Source: ZC4RG30 sp046047615 (lineage in GTDB: Bacteria > Pseudomonadota > Gammaproteobacteria > Steroidobacterales > Steroidobacteraceae). From it: a stretch of DNA of 64,000 bases. The notes below the pieces were generated by a model that was given only the letters and a program-made list of their open reading frames with translations, made no database searches and was not told the origin of the DNA. Shown here piece after piece: positions 15,981 to 24,744 of the stretch (within the stretch, counting starts at the first letter, position 1; every line of letters starts with the position of its first letter). The translations under genes and the position numbers were made by a program. Location: the NCBI GenBank assembly GCA_046047615.1, contig JBJOHO010000050.1:1-64000 (forward strand), given 5' to 3'.

Positions 15981-17105
15981 ATGGCCACCCCAGGACGCCG
16001 CATACGCGTGCTCATCGTCGACGACTCAGCGCTGGTGCGGCGCATCCTGGCCGAACTGCTCGCCAGTGATCCGTCGATCGAGGTCGTTGGCGCCGCGGGC
16101 GATGCCTTCAGCGCGCGCGACCGCATCAAGCAGTTGAATCCCGACGTCCTCACGCTGGATGTCGAGATGCCGAAGATGGACGGCGTCACCTTCCTGCGCA
16201 ACCTCATGCGCCTGCGGCCGATGCCGGTGGTGATGGTGTCGTCACTGACCGAACATGGTGCCGAGATCACCTTGGATGCGCTTGGGGTCGGCGCGGTGGA
16301 CTACCTGCCCAAGCCCAAGGTCGATCTTGCGGCGACACTGGCGGACTACCGGGAGGAACTGCTCGCCAAGGTGAAGCAGGCCGCTTCCGCACGCGTGCGG
16401 GCCTGGCAACCGCGCGCCGGCAGTGGTGCCGGCGTACCGCAGGTGGCACCGCGGTACACGGCTGACGCCGTGCTGCCCAAGGCGCCAGCCGCGCGCTTCC
16501 GCACCACCGACCGCATCATCGCCATCGGTGCCTCCACCGGCGGTACCGAGGCCATCAAGGACGTGCTCATCGACCTGCCGGCGGACACGCCGGGCATCGT
16601 CATCACGCAGCACATCCCCAAGGCGTTCAGCACGCCCTTCGCGCAGCGCATGAACCGCATCTGCCAGATGACGGTCTGTGAGGCGCAGGACGGCCAGCAT
16701 GTCCTGCCAGGCCATGTGTACATCGCACCGGGCGACCAGCACCTGCTGCTGGTCCGCGATGGCGCGCGTTACGTCTGCCGCCTGGACGACGGCGCGCCGG
16801 TCAACCGCCACAAGCCCGCCGTGGATGTGCTGTTCCGGTCGGTGGCCCAGCAGGCGGGGCGCAACGCGATTGGCGTGCTCCTGACCGGCATGGGCAAGGA
16901 CGGTGCCATCGGCCTCAAGGAGATGCGTGACGCCGGCAGTCCGACGATTGCGCAGGACGAAGCCACCAGCGTGGTCTGGGGCATGCCCGGGGAGGCGGTA
17001 GCGCTCGGCGCCGCCGCGGAAGTGCTGCCGCTGGGCCAGATTTCCAGGCGCCTGCGCGCGCTCTCGGAGAGCATGGACCTCACGCGCAACGCCGCAACGG
17101 CCTGA
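15981..17105 (+). CDS. cheB: CheB receptor methylesterase/glutamine deamidase
   Basis: 374 aa. The N-terminal receiver has phospho-acceptor D60 (LTLDVEMPKMDG). A linker of about 50 residues leads to the C-terminal esterase with catalytic Ser in IGASTGGTEAIKDVL, His in ITQHIPKAFS and Asp in LTGMGKDGAIG. CheA phosphorylation activates removal of receptor methyl groups. It is the last gene of the cluster; its stop is 3 bp from the convergent trkH stop, leaving no room for a separate terminator. Confidence 0.96.
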   Translation: MATPGRRIRVLIVDDSALVRRILAELLASDPSIEVVGAAGDAFSARDRIKQLNPDVLTLDVEMPKMDGVTFLRNLMRLRPMPVVMVSSLTEHGAEITLDALGVGAVDYLPKPKVDLAATLADYREELLAKVKQAASARVRAWQPRAGSGAGVPQVAPRYTADAVLPKAPAARFRTTDRIIAIGASTGGTEAIKDVLIDLPADTPGIVITQHIPKAFSTPFAQRMNRICQMTVCEAQDGQHVLPGHVYIAPGDQHLLLVRDGARYVCRLDDGAPVNRHKPAVDVLFRSVAQQAGRNAIGVLLTGMGKDGAIGLKEMRDAGSPTIAQDEATSVVWGMPGEAVALGAAAEVLPLGQISRRLRALSESMDLTRNAATA

Positions 17106-17108
17106 AAG

Positions 17109-18569
17109 CTACTTGCGCCAGAATGTCGGCGTGAGCAGCACCAGCACCGTGAAGACCTCCATGCGTCCCAGGAACATGGCCAGCGTACACAGCCAGGTCT
17201 GGAGGTCCGTCAACGCGGCATAGTTGCTGGCCGGACCCACGGCACCCAGGCCTGGGCCCGTGTTGTTGATCGAGCTGAGGATCGCCGTGAGCGACGTGGG
17301 CAGGTCGAGACCTGTCGCCAGCAGTCCGAAGGTCAGCACCAGCACGGACATGAAGTACACGAAGATGAAGGCCAGCACCGAGTAGACGATGCGGTTGGCC
17401 ACCACCGACCCGGCAACCTTGAGCGGCGCAACCGCCTGAGGGTGCACGAGGACGAACATCTCCCGCAGCGACTGCTTGATCAGCACCAGGGTGCGGAACA
17501 TCTTGATGCCGCCGCCGGTGGAGCCGCTGCTGCAGGCGATGCAGCTGAGGAACAACATCCACACCGGGCCGAACAAGGGCCACTGGCCCCAGTCCACGGT
17601 CGCGAAACCGGTCGTGCTGGCCACCGAGACGGTGCTGAACAGCCCGTGCCGCAAGGCGGTCCAGAAACCATCGTAGACACCCTCCGCCAGCAGCCAGAGC
17701 GTCGTCACCGCCGCACCGGCAGCAAAGGCCGCCAGGACCCAGCGTGCCTCGGCATCGCGGAAGTAGGCCAGCGGATCGCCGCGCCGCAGGGCATTGAAAT
17801 GCGCTGCAAAGTTCAGTGATGCCAGGCTCATGAAGACCACCAGCAGCATCTCGATGCGCGCGGAATCAAACCAGCCCACGCTGGCGTCGTGCGTGGAGAA
17901 GCCGCCCAGCGCCATGACGGAAAAGGCGTGGCAGACGGCATCGAACCAGTCCATGCCTGCCGCACGGAGGCTCAGGACGCAGACCAGCGTGATACCTGCG
18001 TAGACGGTCCACAGCAGCTTCGCCGACTGTGTGATGCGGGGCGTGAGCTTGGCATCCTTCACGGGGCCGGGCGACTCCGCCCGGTACATCTGCATGCCAC
18101 CAACGCCCAGCAGTGGCAGGATGGCCACCGCCAGCACGATGATTCCCATGCCTCCGAGCCAGTGCAGGGCGTGGCGCCAGAGGTTGATCGCATGGGGCAG
18201 ATGGTCGAGTCCGGCGATCACCGTGGACCCGGTCGTGGTGACCCCGGACATGGCCTCGAAGAAGGCGTCCGTGAAAGTCATGCCGGGGCCGCTGAAGACC
18301 AGTGGCAGTGCGGCGGCAGCCACGATCAACAGCCAGCCGACGGTGACCAGCAGATAGCCATCCCGCGGCTTGAGCTGCGCGCGCGACCCCCGCGTCAGCA
18401 GCGCGAGCGCCATTCCCGCGGCGCCGGTCACGCCACCGCTGGCGGCAAAGATGCCTGCCACGCCCATCTCGCCGTAGTACAGGCCGGTGGCCACGGGCAG
18501 CAGGAAGTAGCCGGCGAAGATCACCAGCAACCAGCCCGTGACGTTGGCGACGGCGAGGAGGGAACGCAC
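17109..18569 (-). CDS. trkH: TrkH potassium-uptake channel subunit
   Basis: 486 aa inner-membrane protein. Four pore-loop filter regions can be seen: GVTTTGSTV, ALGGFSTHDASV, ASTTGFATVDWG and NNTGPGLGAVGP, each with the expected Gly. Hydrophobic helices fill the rest. The start is GTG at 18569 with GAGGA six bases upstream. It is the last gene of the minus-strand run and follows trkA by 9 bp, so the channel and its nucleotide-gated RCK subunit are co-expressed. Confidence 0.93.
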   Translation of the reverse strand: MRSLLAVANVTGWLLVIFAGYFLLPVATGLYYGEMGVAGIFAASGGVTGAAGMALALLTRGSRAQLKPRDGYLLVTVGWLLIVAAAALPLVFSGPGMTFTDAFFEAMSGVTTTGSTVIAGLDHLPHAINLWRHALHWLGGMGIIVLAVAILPLLGVGGMQMYRAESPGPVKDAKLTPRITQSAKLLWTVYAGITLVCVLSLRAAGMDWFDAVCHAFSVMALGGFSTHDASVGWFDSARIEMLLVVFMSLASLNFAAHFNALRRGDPLAYFRDAEARWVLAAFAAGAAVTTLWLLAEGVYDGFWTALRHGLFSTVSVASTTGFATVDWGQWPLFGPVWMLFLSCIACSSGSTGGGIKMFRTLVLIKQSLREMFVLVHPQAVAPLKVAGSVVANRIVYSVLAFIFVYFMSVLVLTFGLLATGLDLPTSLTAILSSINNTGPGLGAVGPASNYAALTDLQTWLCTLAMFLGRMEVFTVLVLLTPTFWRK

Positions 18570-18578
18570 CTGCGGTCC

Positions 18579-19943
18579 TCAGTCCGTCTGGAAGACGCGC
18601 CCGACGGCTTCCACCTGGCGCCGGTCCGCGAGGAACACGATCACATGGTCGTCGCGTTCCACCAGCGTGTCGTGGTGTGCGATCAGCACGCGGTCGCCGC
18701 GCACGATGGCGCTGATCGTGGCGCCCTCCGGCAGGGGAATGTCCTGTACCTGCCGGCCGATGACCCTCGAGCCTTCGGGTTCACCACGCACGACGGTCTC
18801 CAAAGCCTCGGCCGCGCCGCGCCGCAGGGAATGCACGCGCACGATCTCGCCCCGCCGCACATAGGCGAGCAGGCTGCCGATCGTGACCGTCTGCGGCGAG
18901 ATCACGACATCGATGTGGCGCGGGTCCATCAGTTCGCTGTAGGAGGGGCGGTTGACGAGCGCCATCACCTTGCTTGCGCCCAGGCGCTTGGCCAGCATCG
19001 TGGACAGCGCGTTGGCCTCCTCGGAATTGGTCAAGGCGACAAACACGTCCGTGCTGTCGATGTTCTCCTCGATCAGCAATTCCTCGTCCTGCGCGTCGCC
19101 ATGCAGGACGATCGTGCTTTCGAGCTGCTCGGAGCAGCGCCGCGCCCTCCCGGCGTCGCGCTCGATCAGCTTGACCTGGTAGCGGGACTCGAGCTGCCTT
19201 GCCAGCCGGAAGCCCACCTGTCCGCCGCCGGCGATCATGACGCGCCGCACGGGCTCTTCGGCGCGGCGGATCTCGCTCATCATCCGCTGGATATGGTCGC
19301 GCGCGGCGATGAAGAAGATCTCGTCGCCTTCTTCGATCACCGTGTCGCCCACCGCCGGCACGGCCTTGCCGGCGCGGTAGATCGCCGCGATGCGCGCATC
19401 GGCATGCGGCATGTGGTCCTTCAGCGTCCGCAGTTGCTGCCCCACGAGCAGGCCGCCGCGCATGGCCCTCAGGCCCACCAGCCGCACCTTGCCATCGGCG
19501 AAGTCGACGACCTGGAAGGCGCCCGGCAAATGGATCAAGCGTTCGATGTAGTCGGTGACCAGCTGCTCGGGGTTGATCCAGGCGTCCACGGCCATGGCCC
19601 CGTCGACGAACAGTTCGGCGCGGTCCGTGTATTCCTTGGCGCGGATGCGCGCGATCTTGGTGCGCGTGCGGTAGAGCGCGTGGGCGATCTCGCAGGCGAC
19701 GATGTTCACCTCATCGGAGCTGGTGAGGGCGACCAGGATGTCGGTGTCGATGATGCCAGCCGCCTCGAGGATGGCGGGGTGCGAGGCGTTGCCGGCAACG
19801 GTGCGCACATCAAGCCGGTCCTGCAGTTCGCGCAGCGCCGCCTCGTTCGTGTCGACCAGCGTCACCTCGTTGGCCGGCTCCCGGGCCAGGTGCTGTGCTG
19901 CCGTGCGGCCGACCTGGCCGGCGCCGAGGATCAGGATCTTCAC
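18579..19943 (-). CDS. trkA: TrkA, NAD-binding regulatory subunit of the Trk potassium system
   Basis: 454 aa. Two RCK halves each start with a Rossmann motif, MKILILGAGQVGRTAAQHL and MIAGGGQVGFRLARQLE (near residue 230), followed by TrkA_C domains. It binds NAD(H)/ATP and gates TrkH. The GTG start at 19943 has a strong GGAGGTG ribosome-binding site lying within the uvrD 3' end and overlaps the uvrD stop (GTGA). The longer in-frame start at 19982 adds a non-homologous leader and is rejected. Confidence 0.94.
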   Translation of the reverse strand: MKILILGAGQVGRTAAQHLAREPANEVTLVDTNEAALRELQDRLDVRTVAGNASHPAILEAAGIIDTDILVALTSSDEVNIVACEIAHALYRTRTKIARIRAKEYTDRAELFVDGAMAVDAWINPEQLVTDYIERLIHLPGAFQVVDFADGKVRLVGLRAMRGGLLVGQQLRTLKDHMPHADARIAAIYRAGKAVPAVGDTVIEEGDEIFFIAARDHIQRMMSEIRRAEEPVRRVMIAGGGQVGFRLARQLESRYQVKLIERDAGRARRCSEQLESTIVLHGDAQDEELLIEENIDSTDVFVALTNSEEANALSTMLAKRLGASKVMALVNRPSYSELMDPRHIDVVISPQTVTIGSLLAYVRRGEIVRVHSLRRGAAEALETVVRGEPEGSRVIGRQVQDIPLPEGATISAIVRGDRVLIAHHDTLVERDDHVIVFLADRRQVEAVGRVFQTD

Positions 19944-22123
19944 CGCAGCACCTCCAGGTTCGCGTAGGCCGGCATCAGCCACTTGCGGCCCGCCTGCTCG
20001 AAGTTGATCTCAAGGCGGGCCTGCGGCCCCTGCCCCTCGGCCTGCAGGATGACACCCTCGCCGAATTTGGCGTGCCGCACGCGCGTGCCCAGCTTCATGC
20101 CCGGGGCGACGGCCTCGGCGACCGGCGGCCGGAAATGACCGGCGCCCATCACGGGCCGCGAGAGCTGCGCGCGCGGCCGGATCTCTTCGATGAACTCCGC
20201 CGGGATCTCCTCGATGAAGCGCGACGGTGTGCCGTAGCGCTCCATGCCGTGCAGCACGCGCTTTTCGGCGTAGCTGATGTACAGCTGTTGCATGGCACGG
20301 GTGGTGCCCACGTAGCACAGGCGGCGCTCTTCCTCGAGTCCACCGATGTCTTCAGCGGAGCGTTGGTGGGGGAACAGCCCCTCCTCGACGCCGCAGAGGA
20401 ACACGACCGGGAACTCGAGGCCCTTGGCGGTGTGCAGCGTCATCATCTGCACGCAATCTTCCCAGGCATCGGCCTGCCCTTCCCCGGACTCGAGCACGGC
20501 GTGCGCCAGGAACGCCTCCAATGGAGGCAGCGCCTGTTCGGTACTGTCGGCCATCACCACGTCCGGCTCGAAGCCGCGCGCGGCAGACACCAGTTCCTCG
20601 AGGTTCTCGACCCGGGCCTCGCCCTTGTCCTGGCGGTCCTTGCGGTGGTGTTCGATCAGGCCGGACTGCTGGATCACGAGGTCGATCTGTTCGTGCAGCG
20701 GACGGCCGGCAACATCGTCCGCCATGCGCTCCACCAGCTGCAGGAACCCGGCCAGCGCCGCGCCACCACGGCCGCCGCCACCCGTTCCCACTGCAGCCAT
20801 GGCGGCCTTCCACAGCGACATGCCGCCCTCCCGGGCCGCCTGCCGCAGCAGTTCGAGCGTGCGCGCGCCGATGCCACGCGTCGGCAGGTTCACCACGCGC
20901 TCGAAGGACGCGTCGTCATCGCGGTTGGACACCAGGCGCAGGTAGGCCAGCGCGTCCTTGATCTCGGCGCGCTCGTAGAACCGCAGGCCGCCATACACCT
21001 TGTAGGGAACACGCGCGGAAAGGAAGGTTTCCTCAAACACGCGCGACTGCGCGTTCGAGCGGTAGAGGATGGCGATCTCGCGCCGCGCACCGCCGCGGCC
21101 CACCCAGTCCTGGATGCGGTGCAGGACGAAGTCCGCCTCGTCACGGTCGTTCCATGCCGCATACAGCCGTACCGGTTCGCCGCGGCCCCCGCTGGTCCAG
21201 AGGTTCTTGCCCAGCCGGCCGGTGTTGTGCGCGATCAGCGCGTTGGCCGCCCCCAGGATGTTGCCGGTCGAGCGGTAGTTCTGCTCCAGGCGGTACAGGT
21301 TCGCGTCCGGATAGTCGCGGCTGAACTGCTGCAGGTTCTCGACCCGGGCACCACGCCAGCGGTAGATGGACTGGTCATCGTCACCGACGACGAACGGGGC
21401 ACCCTCGGTGCCCGCGATCATGCGCGTCCACGCGTACTGGATGGCATTGCTGTCCTGGAACTCGTCCACCAGCACATGCGTGAACCGCTGGCGGTAGTGG
21501 TGCAGCAGCGATGCGTTGTCGCGCAGCAGTTCGAAGGCACGCAGCAGCAATTCGGCGAAGTCGACGACGCCCGCCTGCCGGCAGGCCTGCTCGTAATCCT
21601 GGTAGAGCTGCAGCAGCGTCTGCTGCATCGGATCCTGTCCGGGCTTGACGCCCGCCGGGCGGATGCCCTCGTCCTTGCGATGGTTGATCCAGCCCTGCAC
21701 TTCACGGGGAACGAAACGTGTGTCGTCCAGGCCGCGCGCCTTGATCAGCTTCTTCACCAGCCGCTGCTGGTCCTCGCTGTCGAGGATCTGGAAGCCGCGC
21801 GGCAGCCCGGCCTCTGCATGGTGCAGCCGCAGCAACCGGTGGGCGATGCCGTGGAAGGTTCCCACCCACATGGCCTCGCCGCGCATCTGCAGCAGGGGCT
21901 CGATGCGATGGCGCATTTCGGCCGCTGCCTTGTTGGTGAAGGTGACCGCGAGGATGTTCCATGGCGATGCGCCCAGCGCGCGCACGGCCCAGACGATGCG
22001 GTGGACGAGGACGCGGGTCTTGCCACTGCCGGCACCGGCGAGCACCAGTGCGGGCGCGTGCGGAGCAGTGACCGCCGCGCGTTGCTCGTCGTTGAGCGGG
22101 GCCAGGATTGCGGTCAGGTCCAT
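19940..22123 (-). CDS. uvrD: UvrD, DNA helicase II (SF1A)
   Basis: 727 aa, the usual length. Walker A is LAGAGSGKTRVLVHRI near residue 30, Walker B DEFQDSNAIQYAW, motif III GDDDQSIYRWRGA and motif IV LEQNYRSTGNIL; the motif-V region MTLHTAKGLEFPVVFL follows. It unwinds 3'-5' in nucleotide-excision and mismatch repair. The C-terminal tudor-like RNAP-binding end is present (GTRVRHAKFGEGVILQAEG). It is in a minus-strand run downstream of perM and coupled to trkA, an unusual but not unknown pairing. Confidence 0.96.
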   Translation of the reverse strand: MDLTAILAPLNDEQRAAVTAPHAPALVLAGAGSGKTRVLVHRIVWAVRALGASPWNILAVTFTNKAAAEMRHRIEPLLQMRGEAMWVGTFHGIAHRLLRLHHAEAGLPRGFQILDSEDQQRLVKKLIKARGLDDTRFVPREVQGWINHRKDEGIRPAGVKPGQDPMQQTLLQLYQDYEQACRQAGVVDFAELLLRAFELLRDNASLLHHYRQRFTHVLVDEFQDSNAIQYAWTRMIAGTEGAPFVVGDDDQSIYRWRGARVENLQQFSRDYPDANLYRLEQNYRSTGNILGAANALIAHNTGRLGKNLWTSGGRGEPVRLYAAWNDRDEADFVLHRIQDWVGRGGARREIAILYRSNAQSRVFEETFLSARVPYKVYGGLRFYERAEIKDALAYLRLVSNRDDDASFERVVNLPTRGIGARTLELLRQAAREGGMSLWKAAMAAVGTGGGGRGGAALAGFLQLVERMADDVAGRPLHEQIDLVIQQSGLIEHHRKDRQDKGEARVENLEELVSAARGFEPDVVMADSTEQALPPLEAFLAHAVLESGEGQADAWEDCVQMMTLHTAKGLEFPVVFLCGVEEGLFPHQRSAEDIGGLEEERRLCYVGTTRAMQQLYISYAEKRVLHGMERYGTPSRFIEEIPAEFIEEIRPRAQLSRPVMGAGHFRPPVAEAVAPGMKLGTRVRHAKFGEGVILQAEGQGPQARLEINFEQAGRKWLMPAYANLEVLR

Positions 22124-22150
22124 ATGCGGCGCGGAGTCTAGCAGCCCCGG

Positions 22151-23221
22151 TCAGGGTGGGGGCGCCAAGCTTCCTTCGGCGTGCCGCAGCAGCTCCGTCG
22201 CCAGCACCAGGACCACCGGGCCGACGATGAAGCCGATGAGGCCGAAGGCGGCGACGCCTCCGATCACCCCGAGGAACACCAGCAAGGTGGAGACCGGTGC
22301 CTGGCTGGAGATCAGCATCGGCCGGATGAAGTTGTCGGCGGTCGACAGGAAGCCGCCCCAGGCCAGCATGAACACAGCGGCACCGACGCGGTCGTCGACA
22401 AACAGCCAGACGGCGGCCGGTGCCCAGACGAAGGCAGCGCCGCCGAAGGGCAGCAGGGCCACCACGCCTGCCAGCACGCCGAAGACCACCGGGCCGGAAA
22501 GCCCGGTGGCGGCAAAGCCGAGTCCCACCAGCAGACCCTGCAAGCCGGCAGTCACGCCGCAACCGTAGACCACGGCCCGGGTCACGCGCGCCGTGCGTTC
22601 GACGAGCGCCTCGCGCTGCGCCGCCACCAGCGGCAGCAGGCGTACCACGCGGTCCAGCCACGCCGGCCCATCCCGCAGCATGAAGAACAGGATGAACAGC
22701 ATCAGGAAGAACTCGAGCAGACCGCCGGCCGCCCCCACCACCATCTGGCCGCTGGCCGCGGCGACGGTGCGTGCGACGGTCTCCAGGCTGCCCACCACAT
22801 ACTGGTGCAACTCCTTCAGGCTGATGCCAAAGTCGCTCTGCAGGCGTTGCGCCAGCCGGGCCACCTCCGGATGCTGCGCCGGATCCTGCAGCGCGTCGAT
22901 GTTCCAGCTGGTGGGATCGGCCTGCAGTGAGCCCACCAGCGCGCCGACCTGTCCTGCGAATGCGACGCCCAGCAAGGCCAGGGGCACCAGGATGAGGAAG
23001 GGCACCAACAGCGTGACCAGCCAGGCGGCGGCATCGGGGCGATCCCCCAGGCGACGCGTGAGCGACTGCTGCAGAGGCTGCAGCAGGAAGGCGAGGATCA
23101 CCGCCCATCCCAGCGCGCCGCGCAGGGGCAGCAGGATGACCGTGGCGGCGGCGAGCAGCAGCAGTACGACGGCGACGGTGAACCAACGGCGCAGGGATCG
23201 ACCTTCGGTGGTGTCGTGCAT
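22151..23221 (-). CDS. AI-2E/PerM family membrane transporter
   Basis: 356 aa. About seven to eight hydrophobic segments. An N-terminal pair (FTVAVVLLLLAAATVILLPL; GWAVILAFLLQPL) is followed by the characteristic soluble-looking loop (about 95-180) and the GVLAGVVALLPFGGAAFVWAP segment. Family members export diverse small solutes or act in Na+(Li+)/H+ antiport; the name AI-2E does not prove autoinducer export. The start ATG at 23221 matches the family N-terminus. It is 5 bp downstream of gloB and 27 bp upstream of uvrD. Confidence 0.86.
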   Translation of the reverse strand: MHDTTEGRSLRRWFTVAVVLLLLAAATVILLPLRGALGWAVILAFLLQPLQQSLTRRLGDRPDAAAWLVTLLVPFLILVPLALLGVAFAGQVGALVGSLQADPTSWNIDALQDPAQHPEVARLAQRLQSDFGISLKELHQYVVGSLETVARTVAAASGQMVVGAAGGLLEFFLMLFILFFMLRDGPAWLDRVVRLLPLVAAQREALVERTARVTRAVVYGCGVTAGLQGLLVGLGFAATGLSGPVVFGVLAGVVALLPFGGAAFVWAPAAVWLFVDDRVGAAVFMLAWGGFLSTADNFIRPMLISSQAPVSTLLVFLGVIGGVAAFGLIGFIVGPVVLVLATELLRHAEGSLAPPP

Positions 23222-23226
23222 GGCGG

Positions 23227-24018
23227 TCACCAGCGGTTGCGCAGTTCGCGAAGGTGCAGGAAGACCTCGCGAGGTGTCGGGTCTGCCGGCAGCCCGGGGA
23301 AGGCTTCGCGCAGCCGCGCGATCACCAGCGGGTTGCGCAGGCGGAAAAACGTGTTGTAGGCCTGTTCCTCGCCCAGTGTCATCACCGGCATGGCGTCTCC
23401 CGACAGCCCCTGCGTACGCTCGCGCAGTGCGGTGGCTGCCGCGTTGCCGGGCTCGCGGTCCAGCGTGAAGCCCAGGTTGTTGGCGAGGTAATCGTGGCCC
23501 GCATAAAGCCGCGTGGCTCCGGGAAGCGTCGCCAGTTGCGTGGCAAAGGTGTCGTAGAGGGCGTCGGGGTGACCACCGCCGTGGCAGTTGCCCGCACCCG
23601 CATTGAACAGCGTGTCGCCGGAAAACAGCGCAGGCACGTCGCCGTGCGCCAGCAGGCAGATGTGCGCCATCGTGTGGCCCGGCGTGTCCAGGCACTGCAG
23701 CTCGATGTGCCTGCCGACGCGCACCACATCGCCTTGCCGCAGGCCTTGGTCGACGCCGCCGATGCGGTTTGCCGCATCGGCGTGGGCCAGCACCCGGGCC
23801 CCGGTCGCCTCACGCAGGGCGGCGTTGCCCGCCGTGTGGTCCGCATGCTCGTGTGTGCTCAGGATCTGGGTGATGGTCCAGCCGCGCGCCTGCGCGGCCT
23901 CCAGCACCAGCCGCCAGTCCAGTGGATCGATGGCCAGGGCCTCGCCACTGTCCGGGCAGGCCACGAGGTAGTGGTAGTTGCGCAGCCGGTTGTCCGGCCA
24001 CAGGCGTTGGATGAGCAT
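23227..24018 (-). CDS. gloB: Hydroxyacylglutathione hydrolase (glyoxalase II)
   Basis: 263 aa metallo-beta-lactamase-fold enzyme that hydrolyses S-lactoylglutathione. The metal motif STHEHADHTAGN is intact. Further ligands lie in LDTPGHTMAHIC, LFSGDTLFNAGAGNC and LYAGHDYLANNLGF. The GloB C-terminal helical domain, with the NTFFRLRNP element, completes the length. It is in the dsbA-gloB-perM run, 17 bp after dsbA. Confidence 0.93.
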   Translation of the reverse strand: MLIQRLWPDNRLRNYHYLVACPDSGEALAIDPLDWRLVLEAAQARGWTITQILSTHEHADHTAGNAALREATGARVLAHADAANRIGGVDQGLRQGDVVRVGRHIELQCLDTPGHTMAHICLLAHGDVPALFSGDTLFNAGAGNCHGGGHPDALYDTFATQLATLPGATRLYAGHDYLANNLGFTLDREPGNAAATALRERTQGLSGDAMPVMTLGEEQAYNTFFRLRNPLVIARLREAFPGLPADPTPREVFLHLRELRNRW

Positions 24019-24035
24019 GGCCCTAGGATGCCCGA

Positions 24036-24728
24036 TCAGGGCGCCGTGCGGGCCTGCTCCAGCGCAACCAGGTAATCCACCAGCTGCATCATTTCGTCGA
24101 AACTGCGCACACGGGCGGTGCGGTAGCGGCCGTTGACGACGAAAGAGGGCGTGCCGGGGATCGCCCAGCGGCGGATGTCCTCGTCCGACCGGCGCATCGC
24201 CGCGTCGATGTCCGCCGCGCGCGCGCGCGCCACGAAGGCCTCTGCACTGAGCCCCGGTTCACGCCGCGCGTAGAACCGCGCCAGGTCTTCAATGGTGGGC
24301 TGCGGCTGTGCCAGACGTCGCGTCACCGGGTCGATCACGCGGATCTCGCCACTGCGCCAGACCGCCTCGAACAGGGCCTGGTGGTGTTTGGCCGCGATGC
24401 CCAAGGCCTCGGCCGCCAGCCACGCCCGCTGGAACACCGGCCAGGATTCGGCGGTGTTGAAGGACGCGTGGACGTAGCGCAGGTCGACGCCTTCCGGCAA
24501 ACCTGCCTTCAGGCGGTCAACGAAGGGTTGTGCCTGGTAGCAGAACGGGCAGCCGTAGGAAAACACCTCGACCACCTCGACGCGACCGGCGGCCCCCTGC
24601 GTGGGCACCTCCTCGGCCAGCCGCTCGTAGTGCAGGCCCTCCTGCCAGGCCGTCTGTGCCACGGCCAGCGGCGCGACGGACAGCCCCACCAGGAGCGGAA
24701 GCATCTGCAACATCCGGCGGCGGTTCAT
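24036..24728 (-). CDS. dsbA: Periplasmic thiol:disulfide oxidoreductase, DsbA family
   Basis: 230 aa. Signal peptide of about 24 residues (RRRMLQMLPLLVGLSVAPLAVAQ). Thioredoxin-like fold with helical insertion. Active site is CPFC (VFSYGCPFCYQAQPF) rather than the E. coli CPHC; CPFC also occurs in DsbL-type proteins. The cis-proline loop is IPGTPSFVVNGRY. It introduces disulfides into secreted proteins. No dsbB is nearby; adjacency to ctaB suggests a link with cytochrome biogenesis only by position. Confidence 0.92.
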   Translation of the reverse strand: MNRRRMLQMLPLLVGLSVAPLAVAQTAWQEGLHYERLAEEVPTQGAAGRVEVVEVFSYGCPFCYQAQPFVDRLKAGLPEGVDLRYVHASFNTAESWPVFQRAWLAAEALGIAAKHHQALFEAVWRSGEIRVIDPVTRRLAQPQPTIEDLARFYARREPGLSAEAFVARARAADIDAAMRRSDEDIRRWAIPGTPSFVVNGRYRTARVRSFDEMMQLVDYLVALEQARTAP

Positions 24729-24744
24729 CGCGACGGCTCCCGGT

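Noticed and set aside
17889..22141. Two plus-strand frames of 692 and 748 codons opposite trkH, trkA and uvrD
   Set aside because: Antisense to three complete conserved genes; no domain recognisable.
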